A stretch of DNA of 64,000 nt from Imbricaverruca yamaguchii (GCA_034440575.1 JAOTOL010001315.1:266501-330500), one strand, 5' to 3'; counted from the first letter of the stretch, positions 11,821 through 22,157 are shown. Translations and numbers: made by a program. Notes: a model not told the origin generated them from the sequence alone.

Positions 11821-12051
11821 TAGGCGCGGTCACTTTGTGGGGAAAATGGACTCTGTTGGAATGGTTGTAGACGGGCTGGAGCAGCGTCGGGACCCGACCA
11901 GTGTGGTTCAGCCCCGCCTTGTGTCGGGGATGTAGCGCGTGGGGGATCCCACCAGTGGTCCTGCCCCTCCCTGTGCCGGAGATGTAGTGCGTGAGGAAAG
12001 CAACCTGCTCGGTTTCGTCTGGTTGCTGATGTAGATGGTGCAAGGCAGATG
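11821..12051 (+). mobile_element. Repeat G, copy 2, inside a perfect 31-bp direct repeat
   Basis: Second copy of repeat G. The identical 31-bp sequences at 11790-11820 and 12052-12082 (starting CGAAAAGCTATTACTTTGGC) flank it exactly. The 31-bp unit is itself the end of a repeat E relative. Confidence 0.7.
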
Positions 12052-12082
12052 CGAAAAGCTATTACTTTGGCATCGCCACATC

Positions 12083-12739
12083 GCTGTGCGGTCGCGGTAT
12101 TATGTCCGTCGGGCTGTCGTCTCCTGGCCGGAAGGTCGTCTGTTCGACACGCGGCTCCGGCCGACCTTAGCGCGCTGTGTCAGTCGGCGCGAGCGGCCCG
12201 GGTCGACCGGGTGGCTGTCCGGGCGTCATGTCCCGGCCGACCAGCCAGCCCACCCGTCGGCCGAGGCTCCAGCCGGTGGGGAGGACTCCGCCGGACTCGG
12301 CGGACGTACCCGGGATCTTGCATGGGACGAATTGCTCTACGAGGAAAATAAGTCCAAATGCAACGCGATCGATGCGAGTGACTGAGAGAACCCAACGCCG
12401 ATGCATTTTTCGTTATTAGTTGGATTTGCTTTTCCGCGTAGTTTTCACCGGTCATGTTTACACATCTGTTCTGTTCGAGAGTCGCTCCGGATCGGCCGCC
12501 AGTTTTCAGCTGCGCTGTTTGTTCAGTTGGCGCGTCGACGGAACTGCTCGTTCAGAACGCCTTTGGGCGACTGATGATGGCATTCAGCGGAGGCGGAACA
12601 CGTCACCACACTTTTGGCGCGAACTTCTGGAGCGTAACTTCGCCGAAAAGGTGTTGTGGATGGTTGCTGCCTTGCGTGGCCTGGTCTTTTTAGCTTCCCA
12701 CAGCGTGTTCTGTTCGTTGATTGTTTAGTTGTTCCAGTC
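12083..12739. other. Unique GC-rich sequence
   Basis: Overlapping ORFs of about 80-115 aa on both strands without known motifs. No gene called. Confidence 0.45.
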
Positions 12740-13150
12740 GAGGTGAAGTGCTAGGTGTAGGGGCGGGGTTAGGGGCGAGGTCTAGGTGTGTTGCGGGGTC
12801 TAGGGTGGGGTCTTGGTGTAGTGGCGAGGTTAGTTTGTGTAGGGGCGGGGTCTAGGTGTAGTGGCGGGGTCTAGGTGTATGGGCGGGTCTAGGGGTGGGG
12901 GGGGTCTAGGTGTAGTGGCGGGGTCTAGGTGTATGGGCGGGGTCTAGGTGTAGGGGCGGGGTCTAGGTGTAGTGGTGGGGTCTAGGTGTAGTGGTGGGGT
13001 CTAGGTGTAGGGGCGGGGTCTAGGTGTAGTGGCGGGGTCTAGGTGTAGTGGCGGGGTCTAGGTGTAGTGGCGGGGTCTAGGTGTAGTGGCGGGGTCTAGG
13101 TGTAGTGGCGGGGTCTAGGTGTAGTGGCGGGGTCTAGGTGTAGGGGCGAG
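12740..13150. repeat. 20-bp minisatellite
   Basis: About 20 units of GGTCTAGGTGTAGTGGCGGG with A/G and C/T variants. G-rich on the plus strand. Confidence 0.92.
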
Positions 13151-13212
13151 GCTGCAGTCTGTAAAGCCTCCCAATAGCAATACCAAGTATTGTTTTCCGA
13201 ATATCCACACGC

Positions 13213-13386
13213 GTTACGGCGTTTGTTTGTCAGCCTATCGAGTGGTTCTCGACGCACTTTATGCCGCCCGTTTCGTCCGCGGGCCGCCGGATTGGGAAAT
13301 AACCGCGAATCGCGCGAACGTCGAACCCGCGACCTTTGGCCGAACCCTGGCTCAGCACCTCAACCGCCCGGCCATCCCCGCCCCGA
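13213..13386 (-). mobile_element. SINE-2, diverged copy
   Basis: Keeps TTCTCGACGCACTTTATG (tail side), TTGGGAAATAACCGCGAATC, CGAACCCGCGACCTTTGG and CGGCCATCCCCGCCCC. Many substitutions and a changed anticodon arm mark it as old. TSD not found. Confidence 0.75.
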
Positions 13387-13453
13387 CTGTTCACGGCGTC
13401 AGCGGCGTCGCAACTGAAGACTGTCGACGCGTCATCTGACGCAAACACTGCAC

Positions 13454-13715
13454 CAGAGTTAAATTATTCGGGAAATAGAGTGGAAGATACCACGTATTGA
13501 ACACTCGATCAACATCCTTCTCCAAAAAATATCCACACCCTGCTCCTTGATTGGTGCTCATGAAGTCTTCACGTCTCCTTTCTAACAGTATCTCACTTAC
13601 AAGTATCATGTCCATGCCCTCGATAAGGAAGGGTAATACAAACATATTTCACAATGCAACTTCAGGTGAAGGGATTATCTATAATGTGATATGACAAACA
13701 CATCTGATGTGCGGT
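13454..13715 (+). mobile_element. Repeat D, 262 bp, with 23-bp direct repeats
   Basis: Noncoding element related to 50560-50790 (shared words CACCCTGCTCCTTGAT, AAGTATCATG, TTCAGGTGAAGGGATTA). It is flanked by a 23-bp direct repeat (13431-13453 and 13716-13738, two mismatches) containing GTCATCTGACGC. Confidence 0.65.
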
Positions 13716-13739
13716 GTCATCTGACGCGAACACCGCACA

Positions 13740-14018
13740 GGGTCTTAACATTACATTTCCATTAACTGTGAGGATGAAAGACCGAGTTGCTTTGGAATAC
13801 TGAAACATGGGAATACGACGAGGGATAGTCACCCAAGGATGAAAAATCAGGGTACACCACTTACTTCAGTCACCTGCATTTCACACTTCAGGAAGGTACG
13901 TCATGACTGTGATCATACTTGCTATGCAGGAACATCATGCAAATCTAAGACAAGGATGGAATATTAGAGTTCCATTAACTGTGCATTTCCGGGTAACACA
14001 GATAATTATTTTACACTG
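13740..14018 (+). mobile_element. Repeat F, 279 bp, adjoining repeat D
   Basis: Contains TTTCCATTAACTGTGAGG near the left end and TCCATTAACTGTGCATTTCC near the right, and ends AATTATTTTACACTG. Flanks ACACCGCACA / ACACTGCACA (13730-13739, 14019-14028). Same order as the copies at 54900 and 42911. Confidence 0.65.
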
Positions 14019-14046
14019 ACACTGCACACGCGTGTCTCGGCCGGGA

Positions 14047-14252
14047 CAACAGCGGCACAGCACAGCGCAGCACAGCACAGCGGCACAGCACAGCACAGCA
14101 CAGCGGCACAGCACAGCACGGACAGCCGCACGCACGGGGGGGGCCGCGCGCACGCACAGGACAGCGGCACGGCACAGCACAGGACAGCACAGCGGCACAG
14201 CACAGGACAGCACAGCGGCACAGCGCAGCACAGCACAGCACAGCGGCACAGC
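14047..14252. repeat. CACAG/CGGCA repeat
   Basis: Mixed CACAGCACAGCGGCACAG units with a G-run interruption near 14137. Confidence 0.9.
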
Positions 14253-14882
14253 ATCTCGCTGGCGTAGTCGACCGCCGCGGCGCGGAGTCCCTACGCTCAA
14301 TTCTGACTTCGTGCACGCTTTGTGTGGGTCGTGTTTCTCCATTTTGGGTGACAGTCGCTGACCTTGTGGCGGGGGCAAGGTTGTTTGACGATGAACGTAA
14401 AGAGGGACTTTTTATGAGGGTAATCTGCGTTTATAGCTGGCGTTTTTACGCCAGTGTTTCACTGCTCCCTGGGTCGGAAGTCCATAAGCCCCACATGAGA
14501 AGACACTAGAGAAGTTTGAGGAGTTTGCGGAGTAAGCGGAGAAGTTTGACACTAGAGCTCATTCAAGGACGTGCTGTGGTATTCCACTGTTTTGAATCGA
14601 AGTCTCCACCAGCTTCCGTATTTTAGGACTGCTGTTGTTGGCTTTGCGAGATGCAGTGGGACATGTGATATCCAGCTATTTAAACAGCAATGTGTACAAA
14701 TATGATATTCAGCCGCTTAAGCAAACAAACTGTCTGGGAGCGTTGCCGGGAAAATACTGGGAATAGGAGCTGCCTGCAGTACACAGAGAGCTTCCCGCGA
14801 GCTTTGACACGTCACTGGACACGGAAAAAGCGTTATGGTGAAAGGCGGCGTCTCGACACAGAGGACAGCAGACGTTTTTCAT
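14253..14882. other. Unique sequence, nothing identified
   Basis: Short GAGAAGTTTGA repeats near 14510-14555 only. Confidence 0.45.
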
Positions 14883-14950
14883 TATTCCACAATGCATTTC
14901 ATCCCATGACGTGTCTTTTGACTGATTTTCGCTGCTTTCACTGTCTGATG
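14883..14950 (+). repeat. 70-bp duplicated unit, copy 1
   Basis: TATTCCACAATGCATTTCAT through to CACTGTCTGATG, repeated at 15031-15100 with few differences, about 80 bp apart. Confidence 0.75.
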
Positions 14951-15030
14951 GGCCATATGTGGTTCGGAGTGGACTGTTCGAGTTTCTCTTACAAATACGA
15001 TTTACTGTCACCTATCCAGGGCAGTAATCG

Positions 15031-15100
15031 TATTCCACAATGCATTTCACCCCATGACGTGTCTTTCTGACTGATTTTCGCTTGCTCTCACTGTCTGATG
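15031..15100 (+). repeat. 70-bp duplicated unit, copy 2
   Basis: Direct repeat of 14883-14950; it ends in the same CACTGTCTGATG. Confidence 0.75.
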
Positions 15101-15160
15101 ATATGACCTCCATTCCAATGTCGACTGATGATGATTGCATCTCGCTGTTTCACTGGTGAT

Positions 15161-15220
15161 GTTATGGGCGCTGCGTGACCGACGCAGTCGATGCGCCCTT
15201 AATATAAAATAACTAACTAA
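15161..15220 (+). mobile_element. Mini hairpin-tail element m6, TSD not resolved
   Basis: GTTATGGGCGCTGCGTGACC, then GCAGTCGATGCGCCC and an AAATAACTAACTAA tail. Stem GGGCGC:GCGCCC intact. I could not find clear flanking repeats; it lies about 60 bp downstream of a duplicated 70-bp unit (15031-15100). Confidence 0.65.
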
Positions 15221-15481
15221 GACGTCTTTCATCGAGCATGCAGTTTGTTTTATGGCCGGGGCCGGTTGTGATGCTGAGCCATTGCCAGATGTTTTCATTT
15301 TGCCTGGACGTTTTCGACTGAATACACACGTAGCACCTGGGAGCGCTTTTTCGAGCGTCCAGGATATCGAGTGCGTCCTTCCCTGTCGCTCCGCGTGCGT
15401 CCCCCGGCCGACCTCCGAATGAGGGGCGGAGAGTTGCCACCGCCCACACCTAAGCCGCTACCATGCTTGATGGCAGCGTTG

Positions 15482-15524
15482 CGATCGGTTGTTGTTGCTG
15501 AATTTCAGCAACAACAACCGATCG
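15482..15524. repeat. Perfect palindrome, 21-bp arms, 1-nt spacer
   Basis: CGATCGGTTGTTGTTGCTGA... is mirrored exactly as its reverse complement around a single T at 15503. A-rich AACAAACG repeats follow on the right. Confidence 0.9.
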
Positions 15525-15577
15525 TAACAACAAACGAACAACAAACGAACAAACGATCGTAACAACAAACGAAGCAA

Positions 15578-15734
15578 GGGGACGAGTGGCCTAGGGGTAA
15601 GTTGCTCGTCTCACAATCGAAAGGTTGTGGGTTCGAGTCTCACCTGTCGCTACTCTTCGCCCGCGACCAATCGGCGTGAGAGATTGGCGACGCTACATGA
15701 CTTAACGGTCGATGTGTCGTAAACCAATAACCAC
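15578..15734 (+). mobile_element. SINE-1, full length, 15-bp TSD
   Basis: Same head, body and hairpin-tail order as the other SINE-1 copies. It is flanked by perfect CAACAAACGAAGCAA (15563-15577 and 15735-15749). It sits just upstream of the CpG island. Confidence 0.92.
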
Positions 15735-15779
15735 CAACAAACGAAGCAACAGCAACCTGCCACCGTTTGGACGATTGCT

Positions 15780-16604
15780 GTTGCGATTGTCTCACGACGG
15801 TGTCCACGGTGGCCACGCATCGTGGCCGGCGGCCTGTGCGGCGGGCCGGGCGCCGCGCGGGGTCGCCCGGCCGGCCCGTCCAACCCTCGCGGGCCGGCGC
15901 CGTCGCCGTCGACAAACCGCCGCCTCCAGCATTGATCCGGCGCCGCGTACAGTGGCTGACACGGCGTCCGGACGCGACCGACGGTCGGCCGGGCGGGGCG
16001 GCCCGCGCGCGCCCGTGACTGGCGGTGTGTGCTTTAGCCGCCGACTGTCGAGTCGGCCGCTGGGATCATCACTCACGCGGGCGCGGAGGTCACGCAGGGC
16101 GAGACTCGCGTGGCTCGCGCGACAGCTCGCTGCCGGAGGCTGTCCGGCTCGGTGGCGTCCGGCTCGGAGCCGTCGAGCGCGCATCGCCGGCTCTGGCGAC
16201 GCGCGCGCACGTCGCCAACGTCTGCGAGCTGTCGCCGACGTGTGTCTCCACGGCGCGAGATCGCCGAGGCGACCGTCGGGCCGAGCGCCGGCGCGGCTCC
16301 GTGTCGGACACCGTACGCGGCGCGTCGGCGTCGTCGCCGGCGGCGCATGCGCAGTGAGGCGCGGCTCGCCGGATGCGGCCGCAGCTGGAACACATAAACA
16401 CACAGGCGGGCTCGAAGGCGGAGGCGAAGGCGGTGTCGGGACGCGCGCGCGTGGTCACCAGTCACGCCCGACGACCGAGTGCAATTTGCGCGCGCGACGG
16501 AGCGCAGCGCCGCCGCCGCCGCCGCGCCACTTTGTGCACCCGCGCCGCGGCGTCAACACGCGCGCGCGCCCAGCGCCGCTGTCGTCGCCGCCGCCGCTCG
16601 CGAG
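15780..16604 (+). promoter_or_regulatory. CpG island promoter / 5' UTR upstream of a first coding exon
   Basis: This stretch, and its continuation to about 16900, is strikingly GC-rich and dense in CpG (many CGCGCG runs and CGCCGCCG tracts), unlike the flanking unique DNA. It ends at an ATG that opens a short coding block with a good splice donor, which is the layout of a CpG-island promoter, 5' UTR and first coding exon. Long ORFs in several frames across it reflect the scarcity of AT-rich stop codons and are not called. The transcription start is not determinable by eye. Confidence 0.5.
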
Positions 16605-16679
16605 ATGTGGGCGCCCGGCCTGTTCCCCGGCGCGACGCTGCCCTACTACCCGGCTGTCGGCGTGCTGCCGCCGTCCCAG
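16605..16679 (+). CDS. Putative first coding exon (25 codons) of a spliced gene, possibly Rbfox-like
   Basis: ATG at 16605 opens 25 codons starting MWAPGLFPGATLPYYPAV and ending PPSQ, followed exactly by a strong donor, GTGAGC, at 16680. The peptide has low-complexity Pro/Tyr/Gly composition, as in the disordered N-terminus of an RNA-binding protein, but unlike the Arg/Ala-rich noise read from other frames of the island. The exon ends in phase 0 after a CAG codon. The next convincing plus-strand coding block in the window (61842) starts in phase 0 with CAG ATG GTG CAG. The joined reading vaguely resembles Rbfox/A2bp1 N-termini; this is from memory, not a search. It could instead be the first exon of an unrelated gene, or an upstream ORF. 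Confidence 0.45.
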
Positions 16680-17385
16680 GTGAGCGCGCGCGCGCCGCGT
16701 TCGTCGCCGCGCAGCGTCGGCGCGCCAAGATGGCCTCGCGCCGTGTGTTGATCCGCCGCCGCCGTTCATCGGCGTCGATCGACCGGCGGGCGGCAAGCGG
16801 CGGGTTTGCCCGCCGGCCCCGGGGCGAGCGGCGGTCACCGACAGCGCAGCTGCCCCGGCGGCGCAGGCGTGCCGCAGCACAGGCGACCTGACCCGGCCGC
16901 CCGCAGCTGCGTGTGCTGGCACGGACGGGCAGTCACGAGCGTGCGGTCCGCCGCTGCCTCTCGTCGCCCGCGGATTCGAACGTTTCACTTTGTTGATGCC
17001 AGTTTTGGAGTCGTCTCCCTGATGTATTGGCTCGCTTATTAGTGTCACCAGGCCTGTCAATGTCATAGCAGACATATGCCTTTCGCTCAAAGCTGGCGGT
17101 GGTTCCGATTGTTAGGCTCGAGATTAGGACGTGCATGCGGTTATGAAATCGACGAGGGCTCTCCGCGCAGCTTGTTTTCGTTGCGTGGCATCTAATTGTG
17201 CAGTTTGAGATCCTCGGCTTGGGCTGATCGTGTCGCGCACTACCCATCTATTTTATGCGCGCATCCCTTCTGTTCGGCGATTATGTAACGCACCATTGAG
17301 GAGCCTGCCTGAAGTCCACGTAACTAACCTGCACACTGGCGTGAGACCAACCATTAGATCACGCAGTTGCGGGGTAATTCCTACC
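16680..17385. other. CpG-rich start of the inferred intron, then unique DNA
   Basis: CpG density stays high to about 16900 and then falls. No further exon seen. Confidence 0.45.
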
Positions 17386-18308
17386 ACGATGACCGGGTGT
17401 TCCTTACGCAGTGACCGAGTGTACCTCGCACAGTGACCGGGTGTACCTCACTCAGTGGCCGGGTGTACCTCACTCAGTTGCCGGGTGTACCTCAGTCAGT
17501 GGCCGGGTGTACCTCACACAGTGACTGGGTGTACCTCACACAGTGACTGGGTGTACCTCACACAGTGACTGGGTGTACCTCACACAGTGACCGGGTGTAC
17601 CTCACGTAATGACGAGTGTACTTTACTCAGTGGCCGGGTGTACCTCACTCAGTGGCCGGGTGTACCTCACGCAGTGACCGGATGTACCTCACGTAATGAG
17701 CGAGTGTACCTTACTCAGTGGCCGGGTGTGCCTCACTCAGTGGCCGGGTGTACTTTACTCAGTGGCCGGGTGTACCTCACTCAGTGGCCGGGTGTACCTC
17801 ACTCAGTGGCCGGGTGTACTTCACTCAGTGGCCGGGTGTACCTCACACAGTGACCGGGTGTACCTCGCACAGTGACCGGGTGTACCTCACACAGTGACCG
17901 GGTGTACCTCACACAGTGACTGGGTGTACCTCACACAGTGGCCGGGTGTACCTCACACAGTGGCCGGGTGTACCTCACTCAGTGGCCGGGTGTACCTCAC
18001 TCAGTGGCCGGGTGTACCTCACTCAGTGGCCGGGTGTACCTCACTCAGTGGCCGGGTGTACTTTACTCAGTGGCCGGGTGTACCTCACTCAGTGACCGGG
18101 TGTACCTCACTCAGTGGCCGGGTGTACCTCACTCAGTGGCCGGGTGTACCTCACTCAGTGGCCGGGTGTACCTCACTCAGTGGCCGGGTGTACCTCACTC
18201 AGTGGCCGGGTGTACCTCACTCAGTGGCCGGGTGTACTTCACTCAGTGGCCGGGTGTACTTCACTCAGTGACCAGGTGTACCTCACTCAGTGGCCGGGTG
18301 TACTTCAC
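17386..18308. repeat. 22-bp minisatellite, ~42 units
   Basis: Unit GTGTACCTCACTCAGTGGCC(GG), with CACACAGTGACC variants concentrated on the left and CACTCAGTGGCC on the right. Confidence 0.93.
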
Positions 18309-18675
18309 GCGGGGATCGAGGATCACGCTGCCTCGAGAACCGCTTCAGGGACGCCAATAAAACAGTAGCGTGGCGAGTGGGAGTAATCTTCAACACGGTG
18401 CCAAACGTGTTGCGAGAGATGATCGGGTACAGGTGTGGCGGGGTTCACTTGACGATTAGGACCGAGCTCTTCTATGACGCTGTGCAGTTTTGGTTGGAAC
18501 GTGCTCTGTCTCGGGCGCGGCGAGGTCGGGTCGTTGAGGTCACCGCCACACTTAAGCAAGTGAAGCGCACTTAAGCAGCAGTGTCGGGGCGCCCTGGCAT
18601 CTTTCCTACCCTCGGAAGTTTCCCCCAGAGGAAGCCAGTTTGGCGGGTGCATCCAGTCGAAGTAATTTGAGACAC
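18309..18675. other. Unique sequence, nothing identified
   Basis: No motif or ORF convincing enough to call. Confidence 0.45.
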
Positions 18676-18688
18676 TGGACGGCAACAT

Positions 18689-18860
18689 TCTGGGAAGAGT
18701 AGTCTAGGGGTAAGTTGTCCGTGATTATGTAATGATTCCACAATGGAAAGATTGTGGGTTCGAGTCTCACCTGCCGCTACTCTTAGCGACCAATCGGCGT
18801 GAGAGATTGCCGACGCTACACGACTCAACGGTCGATGTGTCGCAAAACCAATAACCACCA
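18689..18860 (+). mobile_element. SINE-1 with altered anticodon region, 13-bp TSD
   Basis: The A-box and B-box regions are present, but the segment between them carries an extra CCGTGATTATGTAATGATTC-like stretch. TSD TGGACGGCAACAT / TGGATGGCAACAT (18676-18688, 18861-18873), one mismatch. Confidence 0.88.
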
Positions 18861-19009
18861 TGGATGGCAACATCGCGTCATCGGCATCAGCATTTAGAGG
18901 CGCATGCGTGCACCATTTGTGTACGGACACTCCTGTGTACGATACTCGTTCACTCTCAGTTGATCGTGCTCCTTCGAGTGTTATCCGACACAGAGTTCCA
19001 ACACGAGAA

Positions 19010-19068
19010 TCGGGTGCAATGTAACCCAATTGGGTTGACGCGCCCTAAAACCACAATAATCATCATCC
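19010..19068 (+). mobile_element. Mini hairpin-tail element m7 (subfamily B) with 13-bp TSD
   Basis: A 59-bp insertion with GGGTGC:GCGCCC outer stem (one wobble) and an AACCCAATTGGGTT inner palindrome. It is flanked by TCCAACACGAGAA (18997-19009) and TCCAACATGAGAA (19069-19081), one mismatch. Confidence 0.8.
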
Positions 19069-19329
19069 TCCAACATGAGAACGCACGTGCTGGTGGCGCT
19101 CCGCACCATGCGTCACGTGCTGGTGATGCGCGTGACGCGCCTGATGCGAGTCCCTCCGGCAGCCGATCTGACCCGAGCAGATTCTGTCGCAAGGTGTGTC
19201 TGTGCTGGTCAGGCTGGGGATGGTACCCGAGTCCCCCCAGCGTCATAGTGTACGTTGGGTGGTGTGGCCTCACTCTACTGTGGTCAGTCTGGTAGTCCGA
19301 CTCCAGTCATACGTCATACGTCGTAGGTC

Positions 19330-19866
19330 TGGTAATCTGTCACATGTCGTGTTGTAGGTCGGGTAATTTGCCTCAAGTCATACGCCGTAGGTCGGGTAAT
19401 CCAGTCACCAGTTGTCGTAGGTCGGTTAATCCGTTACCAGTAGTGGGTCGTAAGCCGGGTGATCTGTCACCAGTCATTTACCGTGTGTTGGGTAATCTGT
19501 CACCAGTCATTTGTCGTGAATCGGGCAATCTATCGCCAGTCATTTGTCGTGAGTCGGGCAATCTGTCGCCAGTCATTTGTCGTGAGTCGGGCAATCTGTC
19601 ACAAGTAATTTGTCGTAGGTCGGGTAATCTGTCACCAGCCATTTGTCGTGAGTCTGGTAATCTCTCACAAGTTGTGGGTCGTAAGTCGGGTAATCTCTCA
19701 CAAGTTGTGGGTCGTAAGTCGGTTAATCTCTCACAAGTTGTGGGTCGTAAGTCGGTTAATTTCTCACAAGTTGTGGGTCATAAGTCGGGTAATCTCTCAC
19801 ATGTTGTGGGTCGTAAGTCGCGTAATCTCTCACAAGTTGTGGGTCGTAAGTCGGGTAATCTCTCCC
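19330..19866. repeat. 33-bp minisatellite
   Basis: About 16 units with GTCGTAAGTCGGGTAATCTC and TCACAAGTTGTGG. The left units are older variants (CACCAGTCATTTGTCGTGAG). As 33 is a multiple of 3, one frame stays open throughout. Confidence 0.9.
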
Positions 19867-20616
19867 AGCTGCCGTGTGGTGCCGGGGATAAACCGTGTTC
19901 AGTTTTAGATGATAGATAGCCTGACCTGACCAGTACCGCAACTCCAGCACCGCTGTAATCCGCACGGAAAAAATCGGCTCACATTCCACTCAGTAGCGCG
20001 ACTTCAAGTTGAGATAGATGTGCAGGTGAAACTTGTGGTCCAGGTTTATGCAGCGAAGCTTTTCCTGGATGACGGAGGTGAGGTCTCTTCATCTTTACTC
20101 TGGCTTCAGCTGGCTTGCACGGCAGGTTCCAGCTTCACTTTTATGTGCGGAGGGATCGCCCATTTAGCCGTGGCGGAGTTGTCAAGCTTCCGTTTAGCAG
20201 TAATCCAGTTTGTGCAGTTCATACACTCGGGGCCTGATTGCGAGCGAAGGCTTCAGCGAGTGTAGTTTCGTGTGTGCGAAAAAGAAGTTAGCAACTCAGC
20301 CCGTCCCAACCTTCACACTGTGGCGTTTCTGTTCCAGGATGTCAAGGGTTGATTGTTCTTTCGAAACAAGGTGCGCTTTTTAAGCGAGCTATTTTCTTCC
20401 AGCTCTCGTCGCGACATTTCGTCTGAAATTCCGGTGTTATTTGTTCACAGGAGCGGCTTCATGGCGACGCGCGTTAGGCTAGCCTCCGGTCGGGCGCTGA
20501 CGTCATGCCACGTGACCTGCGTGCCCTCAGGCCGGGTGGTTGGGTGGCTGAATGGTAGTATAGTGCAAGGTGCCTCTCTGGGCGGTTATGTGCGGGCATG
20601 AACTGAGCCTGTCAGC
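19867..20616. other. Unique sequence, nothing identified
   Basis: ORFs under 85 aa, without domains. Confidence 0.45.
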
Positions 20617-20690
20617 CGGCAATGGTGTCATGTCATGTCGCCGTGTCATGTCATGTCATGTCGCCGTGTCATGTCCAGTCACTGTCACTC
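20617..20690. repeat. GTCATGTC repeat
   Basis: Irregular GTCATGTCATGTCGCC units just left of a LINE fragment. Confidence 0.75.
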
Positions 20691-20696
20691 AGTGAA

Positions 20697-20789
20697 GTTT
20701 TAGGTGACGACTCGGATGTTGTTCGATCAGAGCGACGTTTTGATTACCTCGCCGAAGTATCGTTTTCAGCAATATGTGCGCCACGTTGA
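20697..20789 (+). pseudogene. Second LINE ORF2 C-terminal fragment
   Basis: Thirty codons reading VLGDDSDVVRSERRFDYLAE and ending in TGA at 20787-20789. The LGDDS...FDYL pattern matches the last conserved motif of Jockey/CR1-like ORF2 proteins and corresponds to LLGDESPFV...QLV in the remnant at 24.5 kb. After about 111 nt the same hairpin-tail module follows (20901-20961), as in the other copy. The insertion is strongly 5'-truncated and abuts a short GTCATGT repeat on its left. Confidence 0.45.
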
Positions 20790-20900
20790 AAATGCTTGTC
20801 GCCATACTTTATTCTATGTACCGTTCGTTGCGTTGACTAATATTCTGCAAGCGTACTTAACCAATACGCGCGATATATCGACATGTAGATGAGTTGTATT

Positions 20901-20961
20901 GTTACGGGCGCTACATGACCAAAGTAGTCGATGCGCCCTAAAGCCCCAATAACTAATTAAC
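20901..20961 (+). mobile_element. Hairpin-tail module m8 at the 3' end of a LINE fragment
   Basis: GTTACGGGCGCTACATGACC, AGTCGATGCGCCC and tail CCCCAATAACTAATTAA. It lies downstream of the LINE C-terminal fragment at 20697-20789, suggesting it is that LINE's terminus. The word GCTACATGAC is identical to the matching segment of SINE-1. Confidence 0.65.
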
Positions 20962-21354
20962 TCGCCGTTTCTCGTACGCTGTCGGGCAGCTTGGCGTGAC
21001 TGGATCGGTGCGCTCACCATATACGAAGATGTACGCGGTTGATCAGCTCTGGTCGAAGCCCAGGAAACTAATTAACTAACACCATATGTGACAGGGAGGC
21101 CCAAGTTCGCCAACAGTGCACCCAATTTCGGCTGAAGCGGATTGGTGTTCAGTAGGCTTCTGCCGGAATGAGACGCACCGTTTTCGAAAGCACCTTTGGC
21201 CAATATGACGCGTGCAATCCGAGCTTGCAACGCGGCGCCGGATCGCAGACATAATTTGTACTTCTATAATTCCTCATTCTGCGCCGAAATTGAAGCCGTT
21301 ATGTTATCACCTACTTCCAGGAGAGTGCATTTGCGTTCGATTCACATATGCTTC

Positions 21355-21742
21355 TCGCGGCGACTGTGGCGCTCGAAGCGACTGTATGATGCTAGATGCG
21401 ACTGTATGGCGCTCGGGGCGACTGTATGACGCTCGAGGAGACTGAATGACGTTCGAGGGAACTGAATGACGTTCGAGGTGACTGTATGGCGCTTGAGGCG
21501 ACTGTATGGCGCTCGAGGTGACTGTATGGCTCTTGATGCGACTGTATGGCGCTCGAGGTGACTGTATGGCTCTTGATGCGACTGTATGGCTCTCGGGGCG
21601 ACTGTATGACGCTCGGGGCGACTGTATGGCACTCGATGCGACTATATGGCGCTCGAGGGGACTGAATGACGTTCGAGATGACTGTATGGCGCTTGGGGCG
21701 ACTGTATGGCGCTCGAGGAGACTGTATGGCGCTCGATCCTGT
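21355..21742. repeat. 20-bp minisatellite
   Basis: About 19 units of GCGACTGTATGGCGCTCGAG. Confidence 0.92.
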
Positions 21743-21835
21743 GCCTTCTTACTGCACGGGAAGCCTATAACTCGCCACCTCTTGCTGCCCGCTTGTTCAG
21801 CGGCGCCCAATGGTGATACGTCAAATCACACCTCG

Positions 21836-21886
21836 TGCCTAGGCGCCATTGCAGTCGATGCCCCGTCAAACCCAAATGACTGAAAC
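21836..21886 (+). mobile_element. 5'-truncated mini hairpin-tail element m9
   Basis: Keeps GGCGCC, GCAGTCGATG and a CAAACCCAAATGACTGAAAC tail but lacks the 5' arm interior. Weak 8-bp flanks ACACCTCG / ACACTTCG (21828-21835, 21887-21894). Confidence 0.5.
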
Positions 21887-21907
21887 ACACTTCGATAACG
21901 CCGCGAG

Positions 21908-21966
21908 TTATGGGCGCAAAATGACCTCGGTAGTCCAGGAGCCCTAAAACCCAAATAACTAACTAA
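21908..21966 (+). mobile_element. Mini hairpin-tail element m10, interrupted by SINE-1
   Basis: TTATGGGCGCAAAATGACC...TAGTCC, GCCCTAAAACCCAAATAACT and an AACTAACTAA tail. The tail was later the target of the SINE-1 copy at 21977; the 14-bp TSD of that SINE is made of this tail. Confidence 0.72.
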
Positions 21967-21976
21967 CTAAGCCCAA

Positions 21977-22157
21977 TGGGGACGAGTGGTCTAGGTGTAA
22001 GTTGCTCGTCTCACAATCGAAAGGTTGTGGGTTCGAGTCTCGCCTGCCGCTACTCTTCGCCCGCGACCAATCAGCGTGAGAGATTGGCGGCGCTACATGA
22101 CTGAACTGTCGACGTGTCGTAAAACCAGTAACCAACCTAACTAACCAAGTAACCAAC
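21977..22157 (+). mobile_element. SINE-1 nested in mini-element m10, 14-bp TSD
   Basis: Complete SINE-1 with a lengthened tail (ACCAACCTAACTAACCAAG). TSD CTAACTAAGCCCAA at 21963-21976 and 22158-22171. The left TSD is the tail of m10, giving a relative age: m10 first, this SINE later. Confidence 0.9.

Noticed and set aside
15712..16683. A 323-aa Arg/Ala-rich ORF across the CpG island
   Set aside because: Composition is typical of noncoding CpG-island sequence; several frames are open and no domain is present.
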